Origin: an uncultured Bryobacteraceae bacterium
GTDB taxonomy: Bacteria > Acidobacteriota > Terriglobia > Bryobacterales > Bryobacteraceae
NCBI GenBank assembly: GCA_938027685.1
Contig: CALJAM010000011.1
Location: forward strand, 248,001 to 312,000
DNA length: 64,000 bases
Reading direction: 5' to 3'
The first letter of the stretch is position 1; each line of letters opens with the position of its first letter. Below the pieces are notes generated by a model, which was not told the origin of the DNA, ran no database searches, and saw only the letters and a list, made by a program, of their open reading frames with translations. Shown here in pieces: positions 43,941 to 53,931 of this stretch. The translations under genes were made by a program, and so were the position numbers.

Positions 43941-46463
43941 TCATTTGATCGTAACGTTCAGTTGCGGCGGCTCCACGGGCAGAGGCTGCAACTGGTAGTT
44001 CCGCAGCAGCAAGCCGGGGAACGTAACCGTCGTCTCCCCACGGCCGATAGCTTCGAAAGTGAGCACAGCTAGCGTGCCAGAGCCGCTGATGCCGCCCGAT
44101 CCGGGCATGCGGTTTAGGGTCACTACCGCATCGCCTGTGTCGTTCATGATGTTGCGGGCGAAGTTCACCTGCTTGCCGTCCCCGGAAAGAAGCCCGCCCG
44201 CCCGGATCTCGCTGAGCCGCAGCAGTTGCGGATCGAACTTCACGCGGAAGGGCGCGGAGAACAGCGCCTGCACGTTCTCGACCTCGAGCTGGACGATGAA
44301 AGTTGCGCCCTGCTGCACGGTGATCTGGGCCGGCTTGAGCGATACTTTCACCGCCGGCGCCGCCGGCTCCGGCTGCGGGGCCGCAGGTGCGGGCTGGGGC
44401 GCGGGCGCCGCCGGAGCGACGGGGGCGGCAGGCGGTTGCGCGGGAGCGGGCTCCGCGCTGGGCTTCGCCGCTTCTTCCGGCGCTTCGCGCGGCGCGTAGC
44501 TCAGCCGTACGGTCGTGTCAGTCCCCGCCGCGACCGCCTTCAGATTCAGGTCTCCGATGCCCGGCGTGCGCACTACGTGCGGCACGAGCGCGATGAGCAG
44601 CTCGCTCTGGCTACGCTCGATGCTTTCGCTGGAGAACAGCCGTCCCAGCCCCGGGATCTTGCTCAGACCGGGGATGCCGGAGACCGACTTGGTGTCTTGC
44701 TCCTGCATCAGACCGCCGATCAGACTCACCTCACCCTCGCGCAAGCGCAGATCCAGGATCGCCTTGCGCTGGCCGAACACCGGCTGGGCGATGCCGCCGA
44801 TATCGATCCGATCGCGCACCGTCGAGATCTCCAGCTCGACGTGCAAGGTCACCTCCTCCTGCCCATGGACCCGCGGAGTGATGTCCAAGTTGACGCCCAC
44901 ATCCTTGTACTGGAACTGCGTGTTGACCAGCGGACTAATGCCCACCGCGCCGATGCCGGGCTGAAAGCTGCCCGTGGCGATCGGTACCTGATCGCCGATG
45001 CGCAGCGAAGCCTTCATGCCATCAGCTACACGGATCTGCGGGGATTGGAGAACCTTCGTGCTGCGATCGGTCATCAGGGCCTGAAGCAGCGCGCCGGGCA
45101 ATGTGATGGAAAAATCATTGGTGGAAAGACGATTTACGCGGGCCAGCGAGATCAGCTGAGTGCCGAGGCTCGCACCTCCGGTCAACCCGTAACTGCCGTA
45201 GCCGCCGTAGCCTCCGTAGCCGTACCCGTAGGGGTAGTAACCGTAAGGCGAGTATGGACCATAGGGGGGCGGAGTGGTGGGCTGGGTGGTGCCGGTACCC
45301 CCGCTCGTGTCGGTACCTGTGTTGCCCGTCCCTCCCTGGCCGGTCTGACCGCCCAGCAGCACGGGATTACGCGGCGTGAAGTAAATGGGCGCGTTCAAGC
45401 CGGCGGCGCCTGCCGATGCGATGGCAGCCGCCAGATCCCTGGTGCGCACCTTGTTGGCCTCCATGACGAAGACGTCGATGACGACCTCGGCTTTGGGTCG
45501 ATCCAGATCGTGGACGATCTTCTCGGCCAAGGCCACTGCGTCGGCGCTGCCCCGCACGATGATGGCGTTCTGCGCCGTGGAGACGAAGACGCGGCGGATG
45601 TCGGTCAGCGCGCGGATATTGTTGGCCATCTCCTGCAGGTCCTGCGGCTGCGTGACGTTCTGTAGGTAAAAGACCTTGACTACGAAGTCCTCGTAGTCCC
45701 GCCGCTTGGTCTGATTGTCGCTGGTGACGAAGATGGTGTTGGGAGAAAGCGGCTTCCAGAAGGCTTTGGTGAGCACAGCCAGGTAGTCGAGGGCCTTCTC
45801 CAGGGTGGCGTTGACCAGTTCCACGCTATGGTTGCGGCTGGCCGCGGGATCCTGCCGGAAGTCCGGGTCAAAGATGACGTTGATTCCGGCCAGCTTGCAG
45901 ACGGTCTCGAAGAGGACCCGGGCGGGCTGGTTGCTCATGCGCAGGTTGATGGGTTGGCGCGAGAGGGGCCGCAGCTCGGGTGGCGGTTCGATACGCTGGA
46001 GTCTGGCGGCAGCCTCACGACGCGCCCTCTCGATCGGAGTCAACCCGCGCTCTTCCGGTTTGATCGGTTGGGGCCGCCGCTTGTCAAGTTCGATCAGATC
46101 CAACGTGAGTTGCAACTCCTGCTGCGCGATGGCGGAGGATGGATCGGTCATGAAAGCACGCTGGAAGCGTGCCAGCGCCTCCTCGAGATTGCCTTCGCTG
46201 CGGAGCTTCTGGCCCTCGTTCACCCAGGCCTGAGCCGCTTGAAAACGCACGCGGCGCACGGCGAGCTGGTAGCCCGCGTCGCCCGGATCCTCGGCGAGGG
46301 CGCCCTCGTAATATTCCAGCGCCTTCTCCCAGTCCTTACGAATCTCTGCCTTGCGGCCCTCGGCTAGCAGCTTGTCTCCCTTGCGCGTGCGCGCTTCGAG
46401 CGAGGGCGACAACGCCGCCAGGGTGAGAACAGCGATCGCCGGGAGGCTACGGATGTTCGCCAT
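43941..46463 (-). CDS. Secretin (GspD/PilQ-type) with TPR front end and cohesin-like C-terminus
   Basis: Outer-membrane channel protein of 840 residues. Signal peptide; TPR-like helices about 30-125; a short secretin/TonB N-domain about 170-215 (NLRMSNQPARVLFETV); an N1-type domain about 250-320; a Gly/Tyr-rich insert about 385-430; the secretin barrel about 438-640 with TKVLQSPQIRVADGMKASLR and GEVSLIGGLMQEQDTKSVSG; a Pro/Ala-rich linker about 655-705; and a cohesin-like beta domain about 706-840 (VSLKPAQITVQQGATFIVQL, SGSGTLAVLTFEAIGRGETT). ATG 46463 is preferred; a TTG at 46478 is possible. It should form the exit pore used with the pseudopilins downstream. Confidence 0.9.
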   Translation of the reverse strand: MANIRSLPAIAVLTLAALSPSLEARTRKGDKLLAEGRKAEIRKDWEKALEYYEGALAEDPGDAGYQLAVRRVRFQAAQAWVNEGQKLRSEGNLEEALARFQRAFMTDPSSAIAQQELQLTLDLIELDKRRPQPIKPEERGLTPIERARREAAARLQRIEPPPELRPLSRQPINLRMSNQPARVLFETVCKLAGINVIFDPDFRQDPAASRNHSVELVNATLEKALDYLAVLTKAFWKPLSPNTIFVTSDNQTKRRDYEDFVVKVFYLQNVTQPQDLQEMANNIRALTDIRRVFVSTAQNAIIVRGSADAVALAEKIVHDLDRPKAEVVIDVFVMEANKVRTRDLAAAIASAGAAGLNAPIYFTPRNPVLLGGQTGQGGTGNTGTDTSGGTGTTQPTTPPPYGPYSPYGYYPYGYGYGGYGGYGSYGLTGGASLGTQLISLARVNRLSTNDFSITLPGALLQALMTDRSTKVLQSPQIRVADGMKASLRIGDQVPIATGSFQPGIGAVGISPLVNTQFQYKDVGVNLDITPRVHGQEEVTLHVELEISTVRDRIDIGGIAQPVFGQRKAILDLRLREGEVSLIGGLMQEQDTKSVSGIPGLSKIPGLGRLFSSESIERSQSELLIALVPHVVRTPGIGDLNLKAVAAGTDTTVRLSYAPREAPEEAAKPSAEPAPAQPPAAPVAPAAPAPQPAPAAPQPEPAAPAVKVSLKPAQITVQQGATFIVQLEVENVQALFSAPFRVKFDPQLLRLSEIRAGGLLSGDGKQVNFARNIMNDTGDAVVTLNRMPGSGGISGSGTLAVLTFEAIGRGETTVTFPGLLLRNYQLQPLPVEPPQLNVTIK
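45171..45270 (-). repeat. Gly/Tyr-rich low-complexity coding repeat in the secretin gene
   Basis: About 30 codons reading as repeats of GYG, YGGYGGYG and PYGYYPYG units, preceded by a Gly/Thr-rich stretch. The DNA repeats the hexamer-like unit ccgtag/cctccgtag. It lies between the N-domains and the secretin barrel, at an exposed loop or linker. Confidence 0.7.
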
Positions 46464-46562
46464 ATGTTTCGTTTCCAAGGGGTTGTGTTACACTGAGCAT
46501 TCCCGGGACGGGTCCTTCACAAAGTTTTGACGCCGGGCGTTGCGCCCGCGTGCAGGGGGAAT

Positions 46563-47042
46563 GTGGGCGAGGCCGAACCCATCAAGGTGCTGACCGAGAA
46601 CCGCCAGGCGCGGCATAACTACATCGTTTTGGAGCGATACGAAGCCGGCCTGGTGCTGACGGGCACCGAGGTCAAGGCGGCGCGAGCGGGCATGGTGCAG
46701 CTCAAGGACGCCTACGCACAGATCCGTGACAATGAAGCGTGGCTGATCAACGCCCACATCAGTCCTTACTCGCACGGGAACCGTCAGAACCATGACCCTC
46801 TGCGCGATCGCAAGCTGCTGCTGCACCGCCGCGAAATCGACAAGCTTCTGGGCCGTACGCGTGACGGGGGGTTGACGCTTATTCCTCTGCGGCTTTATCT
46901 GAAAAAGGGTCGGATCAAGTGCGAGCTGGCGCTGGCCCGCGCCCGCCGCGTTCACGACAAGCGAGCCCTGCAGCGGGAGCGCGAGAAGGAAGCGGAGGCG
47001 CGGCAGGCCCTGCGGGAAGCGCAGCGCCGGGCGCGAGCTTGA
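46563..47042 (+). CDS. smpB: SsrA-binding protein SmpB
   Basis: RNA-binding protein of 159 residues that delivers tmRNA to stalled ribosomes. GTG 46563 with AGGGGG just upstream is preferred. The core has [47 protein letters not shown] and LHRREIDKL; the basic C-terminal tail ([16 protein letters not shown]) is the ribosome-inserting helix. The tmRNA gene ssrA is not in the window. Divergent from the secretin gene. Confidence 0.95.
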   Translation: MGEAEPIKVLTENRQARHNYIVLERYEAGLVLTGTEVKAARAGMVQLKDAYAQIRDNEAWLINAHISPYSHGNRQNHDPLRDRKLLLHRREIDKLLGRTRDGGLTLIPLRLYLKKGRIKCELALARARRVHDKRALQREREKEAEARQALREAQRRARA

Positions 47043-47064
47043 CCCAAGCGAATCGGGGGATCTC

Positions 47065-48552
47065 ATGCAACTCAGGCTGGACACTATCGCTCTCGAACAG
47101 ATGGAGACCGACGCCCTCGCCGTGATCGCTTTCCAGGCCGACAGTCCTGAAGAAGGATTGGGCTCGGAGGCCGCACGGCGGCTGGACCAGGTCACCGGAG
47201 GCTGGTTGGCCGAAGCCTACCGCAGCGGAGAGTTCACGGGCAAGGCCTGCGAGACGCTCTTCCTGCACCGGCCGCCCAACATGAGGGCGAAACGCCTGGT
47301 ACTGGTGGGCGGCGGCAAGCGCGAGCGATTCGGCGGGCTCGAGCTGCGGCGCGCCGCCGGGGCCTTGGCGCGAGCGCTGCGCGCACGCTCGATCACCGCC
47401 CCGGCGCTGGCGCTGGAGGGCGAGGCTGCCCAGGTGCGAGCGGCTGCGGAGGGCCTGATCCTGGGCGACTATGAACCGGACCGGTACAAAACCGAGAAGA
47501 AGAACGGCAAGCCGCTCGAGAAGGCAACGCTGCTGGTGCCGTCGCTGGAAGCTGCGCTCGAAGCAGCGCTCGAGCGCGCAAGAATAGTGGCCGAGACGCA
47601 GAACTGGGTGCGGGATCTGGTGGCCGAACCGGCCAATCGCATGACGCCCACCCTGCTGGCCGAGCGCGCCCGCGAAATGGCCTCCGAGTTCGGCCTGGAA
47701 TGCGACGTGCTCGATTCCGGACGCATGAGCCAGCTTGGAATGGGAGCGTTGCTGGGCGTCGCGCAGGGATCGTCCGAACCGCCGGCGTTGATCCTGCTGC
47801 GCTATCGGCCGCCGGCGGCGGGCGATTCCGTGGTCCATCTCGGCCTGCTCGGCAAGGCTGTCACCTTCGATTCCGGCGGCATCTCGATCAAGCCGTCCGA
47901 GAACATGGACAAGATGAAGTACGACATGGCGGGAGGAGCTGCCGTTCTCGGCGCCATGCGCGTCTTCGCACAGCTCAAGCCGGCGATCCCGGTGACGGCC
48001 GTGATACCTGCCGTGGAGAACATGCCGGGAGGGCGGGCCCAGCGGCCTGGCGACGTGGTCCGGACGCTTTCGGGCAAGACGATCGAGGTCCTCAACACGG
48101 ATGCAGAAGGCCGCCTGATCCTGGCCGACGCCCTGACGTACGCAAAGCGGGTGGGCTGCACCCATCTGGTGGATGCCGCCACGCTCACCGGCGCCATCGT
48201 AGTGGCTCTAGGTCACGTCAATGCGGGCGCCTTCGGCAGCGACCAGGTGTTGCTGGATCGCGTACTGGCCGCCGCTCGCGTCGCGGGTGAGAAGCTTTGG
48301 CCCATGCCGCTCGATGAGGAATACAAGGAAACGCTCCAAAGCGTCGTAGCCGACTTGCCCAACATCGGCAACCGTTGGGGCGGCGCCATCACAGCGGCCA
48401 TGTTTCTCAAGGAGTTCGCCGATCCCCTCCCTTGGGTGCATTTAGACATTGCAGGCACAGCCTGGCTGGAGGAAGCCAAGCCTTACATGGCCAAGGGGCC
48501 CACTGGCACCCCCATGCGGACGCTGGTCCAGCTCGTGCTGGACTGGCGTTGA
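47065..48552 (+). CDS. pepA: Leucyl aminopeptidase (M17)
   Basis: Two-metal cytosolic aminopeptidase of 495 residues that releases N-terminal residues from peptides. The M17 signature NTDAEGRL is at residues 344-351. The metal and catalytic lysine region is GKAVTFDSGGISIKPSENMD, and MKYDMAGGAAVLGAM follows. Normal length for the family, with the N-terminal macro-like domain present. It starts 22 bases after smpB and probably shares its transcript. Confidence 0.94.
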   Translation: MQLRLDTIALEQMETDALAVIAFQADSPEEGLGSEAARRLDQVTGGWLAEAYRSGEFTGKACETLFLHRPPNMRAKRLVLVGGGKRERFGGLELRRAAGALARALRARSITAPALALEGEAAQVRAAAEGLILGDYEPDRYKTEKKNGKPLEKATLLVPSLEAALEAALERARIVAETQNWVRDLVAEPANRMTPTLLAERAREMASEFGLECDVLDSGRMSQLGMGALLGVAQGSSEPPALILLRYRPPAAGDSVVHLGLLGKAVTFDSGGISIKPSENMDKMKYDMAGGAAVLGAMRVFAQLKPAIPVTAVIPAVENMPGGRAQRPGDVVRTLSGKTIEVLNTDAEGRLILADALTYAKRVGCTHLVDAATLTGAIVVALGHVNAGAFGSDQVLLDRVLAAARVAGEKLWPMPLDEEYKETLQSVVADLPNIGNRWGGAITAAMFLKEFADPLPWVHLDIAGTAWLEEAKPYMAKGPTGTPMRTLVQLVLDWR

Positions 48553-48659
48553 GCCCGGGGCGCTTCGTCGACGGGCGAAGATCGGGCGAAGCTGCGGCAG
48601 GGCTTCGCGCAAGCAGGGATCGCAGGGAGGCTCTCCGTCTGTGATTGAATCAGATTGGA

Positions 48660-49508
48660 ATGCGGACGCGACAGTTCACGTTGGCAGTTCTGGCATGTGC
48701 GTTCTTGTCAGTTTCAAGGGTTTGCGCAAATCGCGAAACGACGCTGCTTCCAATCGTCGACGATGCCGTAGCTCATCACCTCGGCGAGCAGCAGGCAACC
48801 AAGGTCTCTGCGCAGCCTGGGAACGACGGCGACGGCGAGGCCTTCATCCGCCCCGTCATTCGCCCGCAACCTCAGCCTTCGGCCGAGCAAGGCTTCCAGT
48901 GGGAGCCCGCGCTGCGGCAGGCCGGCTTCTTCCTCGGGATCATGCACGCTTGGCGCCTTGCGACCGAGCCGGGCACCCGGGCCGAGCTGCGCGGGCCGTT
49001 CCTCCGCGATTACTTCTCGTCCGTGAAGGGCCTTCACGGTTGGGGTGACGGTGATCCATTCATCGTCAACTACGTGGGTCATCCGTTCCAGGGGGCCGTC
49101 CACGGTTATATCCAGATCCACAACGATCCCCGCTCTTACAGGCTGGAATTTGGCAACAACCGCTCTTACTGGGGTAGTCGCTTGCGTGCCATGGCCTTTG
49201 CAGCGGTGGCGAGTCTCCAGTTCGAACTGGGGCCGGTCAGCGAGGCTTCCATCGGCAACGTAGGCAAGGAGCGAATCGGGGCCGGGGCGGTCGACCTGGT
49301 TGTGACGCCGCTGGGCGGCTTCGGCGTGATGTTGGCTGAGGACGCGCTCGACCGCTACGTTGTCCGGCGGATCGAGCGGTGGACGAGCCACCCGGTCCTG
49401 CGCGCAGTGGTCCGCGGCGCGCTGAATCCGAACCGCGCGTTCGCCAACCTCATGCGACGACGCGTGCTCTGGCACCGCGACACGCGTCCCGGGGTGCTGC
49501 ATCCCTGA
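48660..49508 (+). CDS. Exported or outer-membrane-associated protein of unknown function
   Basis: Protein of 282 residues. A signal peptide (RTRQFTLAVLACAFLSVSRVCA) precedes a disordered Pro/Gln-rich stretch to about residue 80. The rest has several weakly hydrophobic segments and striking conserved-looking text: VNYVGHPFQGAVHGYIQI, GSRLRAMAFAAVASLQFELG and VVTPLGGFGVMLAEDALDRY. This is reminiscent of DUF3943-type proteins (a HP-GxxY segment before membrane-like repeats), but I cannot confirm that. TTG at 48645 is an alternative start. It lies about 100 bases downstream of pepA. Confidence 0.6.
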   Translation: MRTRQFTLAVLACAFLSVSRVCANRETTLLPIVDDAVAHHLGEQQATKVSAQPGNDGDGEAFIRPVIRPQPQPSAEQGFQWEPALRQAGFFLGIMHAWRLATEPGTRAELRGPFLRDYFSSVKGLHGWGDGDPFIVNYVGHPFQGAVHGYIQIHNDPRSYRLEFGNNRSYWGSRLRAMAFAAVASLQFELGPVSEASIGNVGKERIGAGAVDLVVTPLGGFGVMLAEDALDRYVVRRIERWTSHPVLRAVVRGALNPNRAFANLMRRRVLWHRDTRPGVLHP

Positions 49509-49654
49509 CGACCCCCGAGCCGCCGGCGATCGCGGCCGCAGCTCGCGCGCTCTCCTCTAAACCGGCGCTCGGCTCGCGGGAAACCTAGAGCCGCGTCTCG
49601 GAAAGAAGAGCGGCCCAACTCACGCTCGCGATCCAACGGCACGCAACCCGACGC

Positions 49655-52600
49655 TTAGAAGTGCAAGCGCAGGCTGTACTGTATCTGTCGTCCGAACGTG
49701 TAATCCCGCGGGCGCGTGGTCTTCCCGAACAGCGAGTCGGTCACCGACGTGCTGGGGTTGGCCATGGTCAGATTGTTGATCACGTTGTAAGCTTCGACCC
49801 GCAATTCCAGCCGCAGCCGTTCGGTGACGCTGAAGGACTTCGAGACGGTGCCGTCCCAGGAAAAGTAACCCGGACCGGTGAGGCCCTCGAAGGTGCGGGG
49901 ATTGGTTCGCGGCGTGTACGGCTGGGCGCGTGCGAAAACCTCGGTCTTGAACCAGCGACCGGGCGTGGGCTTGTCCACGCGGGGATCTTCGCCGTTCCAT
50001 TCCATCTGCCCGAAGGCCAGCAGATCCCCGGACTGCCGGCTCACGATGGAGCTCACCTGCCATCCGCCCAGAATGGCTTCCAGCGCGGGATGCAACTGAT
50101 TCAACCAGGGCCGGCCCTTGCCAATAGGTAACTCGAACACGCCCGCTCCCGCGAAACGGTGACGCGGCCGGGTACCCGTGAGGAAGGTGAAGCGGCCCGC
50201 ATACTCGTCGTCGCTGTTGAAAAAGCCTTCGTTTTTTTCGCGATTGTAGTTGTACGCGAGCAACAGATTGTAGCCGCGCGCAAAGGGCCGCTGGGCCCGG
50301 ATTTGCAAAGCGTGGTAGCGATTCCTCGGGCCTGGCGTGTTCTGTTGCGTCAGTGTGCCGTAATGGGGATACGGCTTCAGAAGGTCGGCTTTGGTGACCT
50401 CAGCGCGGTTGCGCAACTGGCCTGGGAACTTGTCGGGCGTCAGGTACATGTAGAACGGGTTCGGGATGCGCCGGCTCAGCTCCGCCTTATAGGTATAACT
50501 GAGAGTTGGATCCATCAGGTTCGGTCTTTTGTCGTAAGCGAGGTTGTGTCCCAGATTGACGAAGTAAGTGGCATCCACGACAATCTGATCAGCCACGTCC
50601 CTCTGGATCGAGAAATTCATCCTGTCGTTCGTGGCTGCCTTCACATCCTGATAGCTCCAACGCGTATCGCCTCCAATGCCGGTGTAACGCCCGAGACTCT
50701 TGCCGACGGGCATGATCAAAGGATTGGTAGGCGGAAAGGGATCGACGAAGCGGGCAGTGGGGATGCCTTCCAGCGCGGGCGTCGTGTAAGTGTCGGCATT
50801 GAAGCCCGGCATATAGAGACTGCCGAGCAAGGAGTCGCCTACCCCGCCCAGAGGCATGAAGATCGCGGGAATGACGAAGCGGGCCCAACCGGCGCGCAGT
50901 GCAGTCTTGTCGTTGGCTCGCACGGCGATCCCGAGCCGCGGCAGGAAGACGGCTTTCGGGCTGTTCCACATCTGTCGGTCGTGCTTTTCGGCGAAGTGCT
51001 AAGCGCCGGTGAACCGGTACGGCACCTTCATCAGAGCGGCCACGTCAGCAGGTATTCTGGGAGGATTGGCGACCATTTCAGGGATAGGGTCGTCGAGGTC
51101 GAGTTAGCGGGACACGCGATCCTCGGGATCCCACGGCGCCGTCTCGTATTCCCAACGCAGGCCGAGGTTCAAGGTTACGCGGCGCGTCCACTTGAAATCG
51201 TCCTGAATGAAGGCGCCCCAATAGCGGAAGCGGGCCTTCTGCATGGGGATGTACCGTGCGTAGGAGCTGCCGTCCAGAGCGCCGAGCAGGAAGGTGGCCC
51301 AGCCGTCTCCGACGTTGGCGGTGTTGGGCGCGATAAAGGTGTCCGCGGTCAGCGAACAGTAGAAACAGAAGCGCATGGGGTCGGGCCGCGCCGAACGGCC
51401 GCCGTGCCCGCGCATTTCGAGACCTTCCTTGATGTAATGCGAGCCCAGGTAGTGCGACAGCCGGCTGTGGACGCTGTAGCTCCTGGGTCTCTGAAACCAG
51501 TAATTCCCGCGAGCGAACTGACCGCCCTGGTCGATGTCGAAGCGCGGCGGCAGGATCTGCGGCACCTCCTTCATGTAAGGTTCGAACCACTTGTTCGGCC
51601 ACAGCTTCGCCAGCCCTTCGACGTTAGTAACGAAGGGTCCGCCGTCGTATTGATCGATGATTGAGTTATAGGCTCCGCGCAGGTTAAGCACCGTGGTGGC
51701 CGAACGCGTATACACCGCGTCGCCCGCCACATTCAGCCCGTGACGGATGCTGCCGGCATCATAAGGCCACCACTGAGAGTTGTTTCCGGAGAGATTATCC
51801 TCGGAAACCACGGTGTGGAACTGACTGTAACGGCCGAAGACCTTCGAGCGGTCGTTGACATGCCAATCCGCGCGGTCTGAAAGGTTCCAGTAGTCGTAAA
51901 AGCGGTTCGATTCGACCTGGAAGTTGTTCCGGCCGCTCGGGTCGGCGCCGGGATTGTTGGGGCGCCAGACCTGCTCCATGACCTTGACCGACAGCGGATC
52001 CATGCGGGCCTTGGGGATGATGTTGCCGGGGAAGGGCTGCCGGGTGGCCACGTTACGGGCAGGGTCGAATTTCGTAGTCCACGGGTCGTAAATCGGGCGC
52101 AGAGTCCCGCGAGCGGTAAGCGTGCGCGAGAAATCACCGTTGCGCTCGAGGTCGGTAGGCATCGTGCGGGTGGAGTTCCAGGGCTGGACGGTCTTCCAGT
52201 CCTCGAACGAAAAGAAATTGAACAGGCGGTTCTTGACGATGGGGTGACCCAAAGTGCCGCCGAATACGTTGTGCCGGATGCGGTTGCGGCTACGCGGGAT
52301 GACGGTGCGGTCGGCGACGGCATTCAGGCGAGGCGTGCGGCCCAAATACATCAGGGTGCCGCGGTACTCGTTTGTGCCGGACTTCATCGCCATCGTGATA
52401 ATGCCTCCGGCACTGTGGCCGAATTCGGCATCCACGCTGTTCTGCTGGATGGTGAACTCGGCCACCGCGTCCATGTTCGGCGTGTAAGCGGTTTTGGGAC
52501 CGGTCTCCACGGGCGTGCCGTCGATCAGGATGTCGTTGCGGCGGTTGGTGCCGCCCCCGGTCTCCAAGTCTTGGGCGGCCCAATGATGGTAGGGCGCCTG

Positions 52601-53113
52601 TTCTCCCCCGGAGGTATTCACGACCGCCGGGTCCAGCGCCGCCAATTTGAAGGGATTGCGCGTGATCAACGGGAGTTCACGCACCATCTTGTTGTCTATG
52701 GTGAGTTCGCGGTTGGCCGTGTTGAACTGGAGCGCGGCCGGGGCTTCGGTAAGCTCCACCGTCTGGCTTGCCATGCCGACCTGCAATTCCACATCGAGCG
52801 TGATGTCGCCGCGGGTTTGCACCAGGATGTTCTTTTGGATGAACTTGCGAAAACCGGGCGCCTCGACGGTCAGGGTGTAAGTTCCCGGATCGACAAAGTC
52901 GAAAACGTAGGTACCCGTAGGGCCGGTCGTGCGAACGGTTTCGACGCCCTGACTTACATTGAGAAGCGTCACCTTGGCGCCGACCACGACGGCCTGCGTG
53001 GCGTCGCTCACCCGACCCTGCACCCGCGCGCGGTAATCCTGCGCGCTCGCGGTAAAGACCAAGGTAAGCAAAGCGCACAGCACGAATGCCTTGCGGCGCA
53101 TTTCCCTCGCCAT
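49655..53113 (-). pseudogene. Oar-like TonB-dependent receptor interrupted by two in-frame stop codons
   Basis: Full-length receptor reading of 1152 codons from ATG 53113 (GGGGGG ribosome site) to the stop at 49655. The domains are all present: signal peptide, carboxypeptidase-regulatory-like domain, plug and large barrel ending in YSLRLHF. Two nonsense codons lie in the same frame: TAA at 51106-51104 (codon 670, after DPEDRVSR) and TAG at 51001-50999 (codon 705, between YRFTGA and HFAEKHDRQ). The text between and after them stays in frame and receptor-like. From related receptors the lost residues look like Tyr/Phe and Trp. A recent pseudogene is most likely; readthrough or consensus error are alternatives. 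Confidence 0.85.
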
Positions 53114-53298
53114 ATTGCCCCCCTTGACTTGGATCAGGCGATACCAGCAAAATACCACCACCGACTCGGCGACAACGCAACGGTGTTTGCGAGTCCCAGT
53201 CCCGACGCCCGGAGGAAGCAGGACGTTAAGGGGGAAGCGCGCCGCGTCTTCCAAGGGGATGCCGGGCGCCCCCGTGGGCGGAGCGGTAGCGCTGCCTG

Positions 53299-53931
53299 TT
53301 ATTCCTTCAGCGCGGCGAGAACCTTTTGGGTGAGCTCCTCGATCATCTCGGGCAGGGCAGCGTCGAGCGCGGGAGCAATCGCCGAGGAGATCTCACGGGT
53401 GATCTGCTCGACCAAGCCCGGCAAGGCTGCGTCCAGAGCCAGCGTGACCGCTGCGCGCACCCGCTCGGGATCGGGCGCCGGCGGTCGCGCGGCGATAGGC
53501 TCAACCGCGGGGTGCACAGCGGGCGGCTCCGCTTCGGCGGGAGGTCGCTCTGCCCGCTCGCCGCGAGCCGCCTCGATCAGCGGGCGTACGGTTTCCAGAA
53601 CTACCGAGGCTTCCAGCGGCTTACGCAACAGACCGTCGGCGCCGACGCGTCGCAGTTCGTCTTCATCCACCGGGTCCAGCGGACCGGCCAATAGGACGAC
53701 GCGGGCGTGGCGATGCCGCGGATGTTTCTTCACATGCTCGCAGAGCTCGTAGCCGGACCTGACGGGAAGGAAGACGTCCGCAAGCACCAGGTCAGGATCC
53801 GCGTCCGCCAGCCGGATCACCGCCGTTTCGCCATCGGTCACCGTGACGACCTCGTAACCCTCCTCGATCAGGATGCGCTCGCCCATACGCTGGGCGTGGG
53901 GGCTGTCATCGGCCAGCAGGACACGACTCAT
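53299..53931 (-). CDS. Receiver protein with proline-rich linker and duplicated helical tail
   Basis: Response-regulator-like protein of 210 residues. Receiver domain 1-120 with acidic pair in LLADDSP, phospho-acceptor Asp52 (LVLADVFLPVRSG) and Lys in LLRKPL. A Pro/Ala/Glu linker (about 125-155) leads to two related amphipathic helices, LALDAALPGLVEQITREI and PALDAALPEMIEELTQKV. No DNA-binding domain. Its ATG overlaps the stop of the BamD-like gene by 4 bases, so it is the last gene of an rsmB-rpe-BamD-like unit. Confidence 0.82.
   Translation of the reverse strand: MSRVLLADDSPHAQRMGERILIEEGYEVVTVTDGETAVIRLADADPDLVLADVFLPVRSGYELCEHVKKHPRHRHARVVLLAGPLDPVDEDELRRVGADGLLRKPLEASVVLETVRPLIEAARGERAERPPAEAEPPAVHPAVEPIAARPPAPDPERVRAAVTLALDAALPGLVEQITREISSAIAPALDAALPEMIEELTQKVLAALKE

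Noticed and set aside
45171-45270. Short repeat units considered as a CRISPR or VNTR outside genes
   Set aside because: The repeats lie within the secretin frame and encode a Gly/Tyr-rich insert; no spacer pattern exists.
44226-45665. Plus-strand open frame of 479 codons opposite the secretin gene
   Set aside because: The minus-strand reading has clear secretin and cohesin-like domains; the plus reading is Arg/His-rich without domains.
50999-51001. TAG in the receptor gene as pyrrolysine codon, given the MttB homologue nearby
   Set aside because: The MttB homologue has no in-frame TAG, no pyl genes are visible, and a TAA 35 codons upstream also interrupts the gene.
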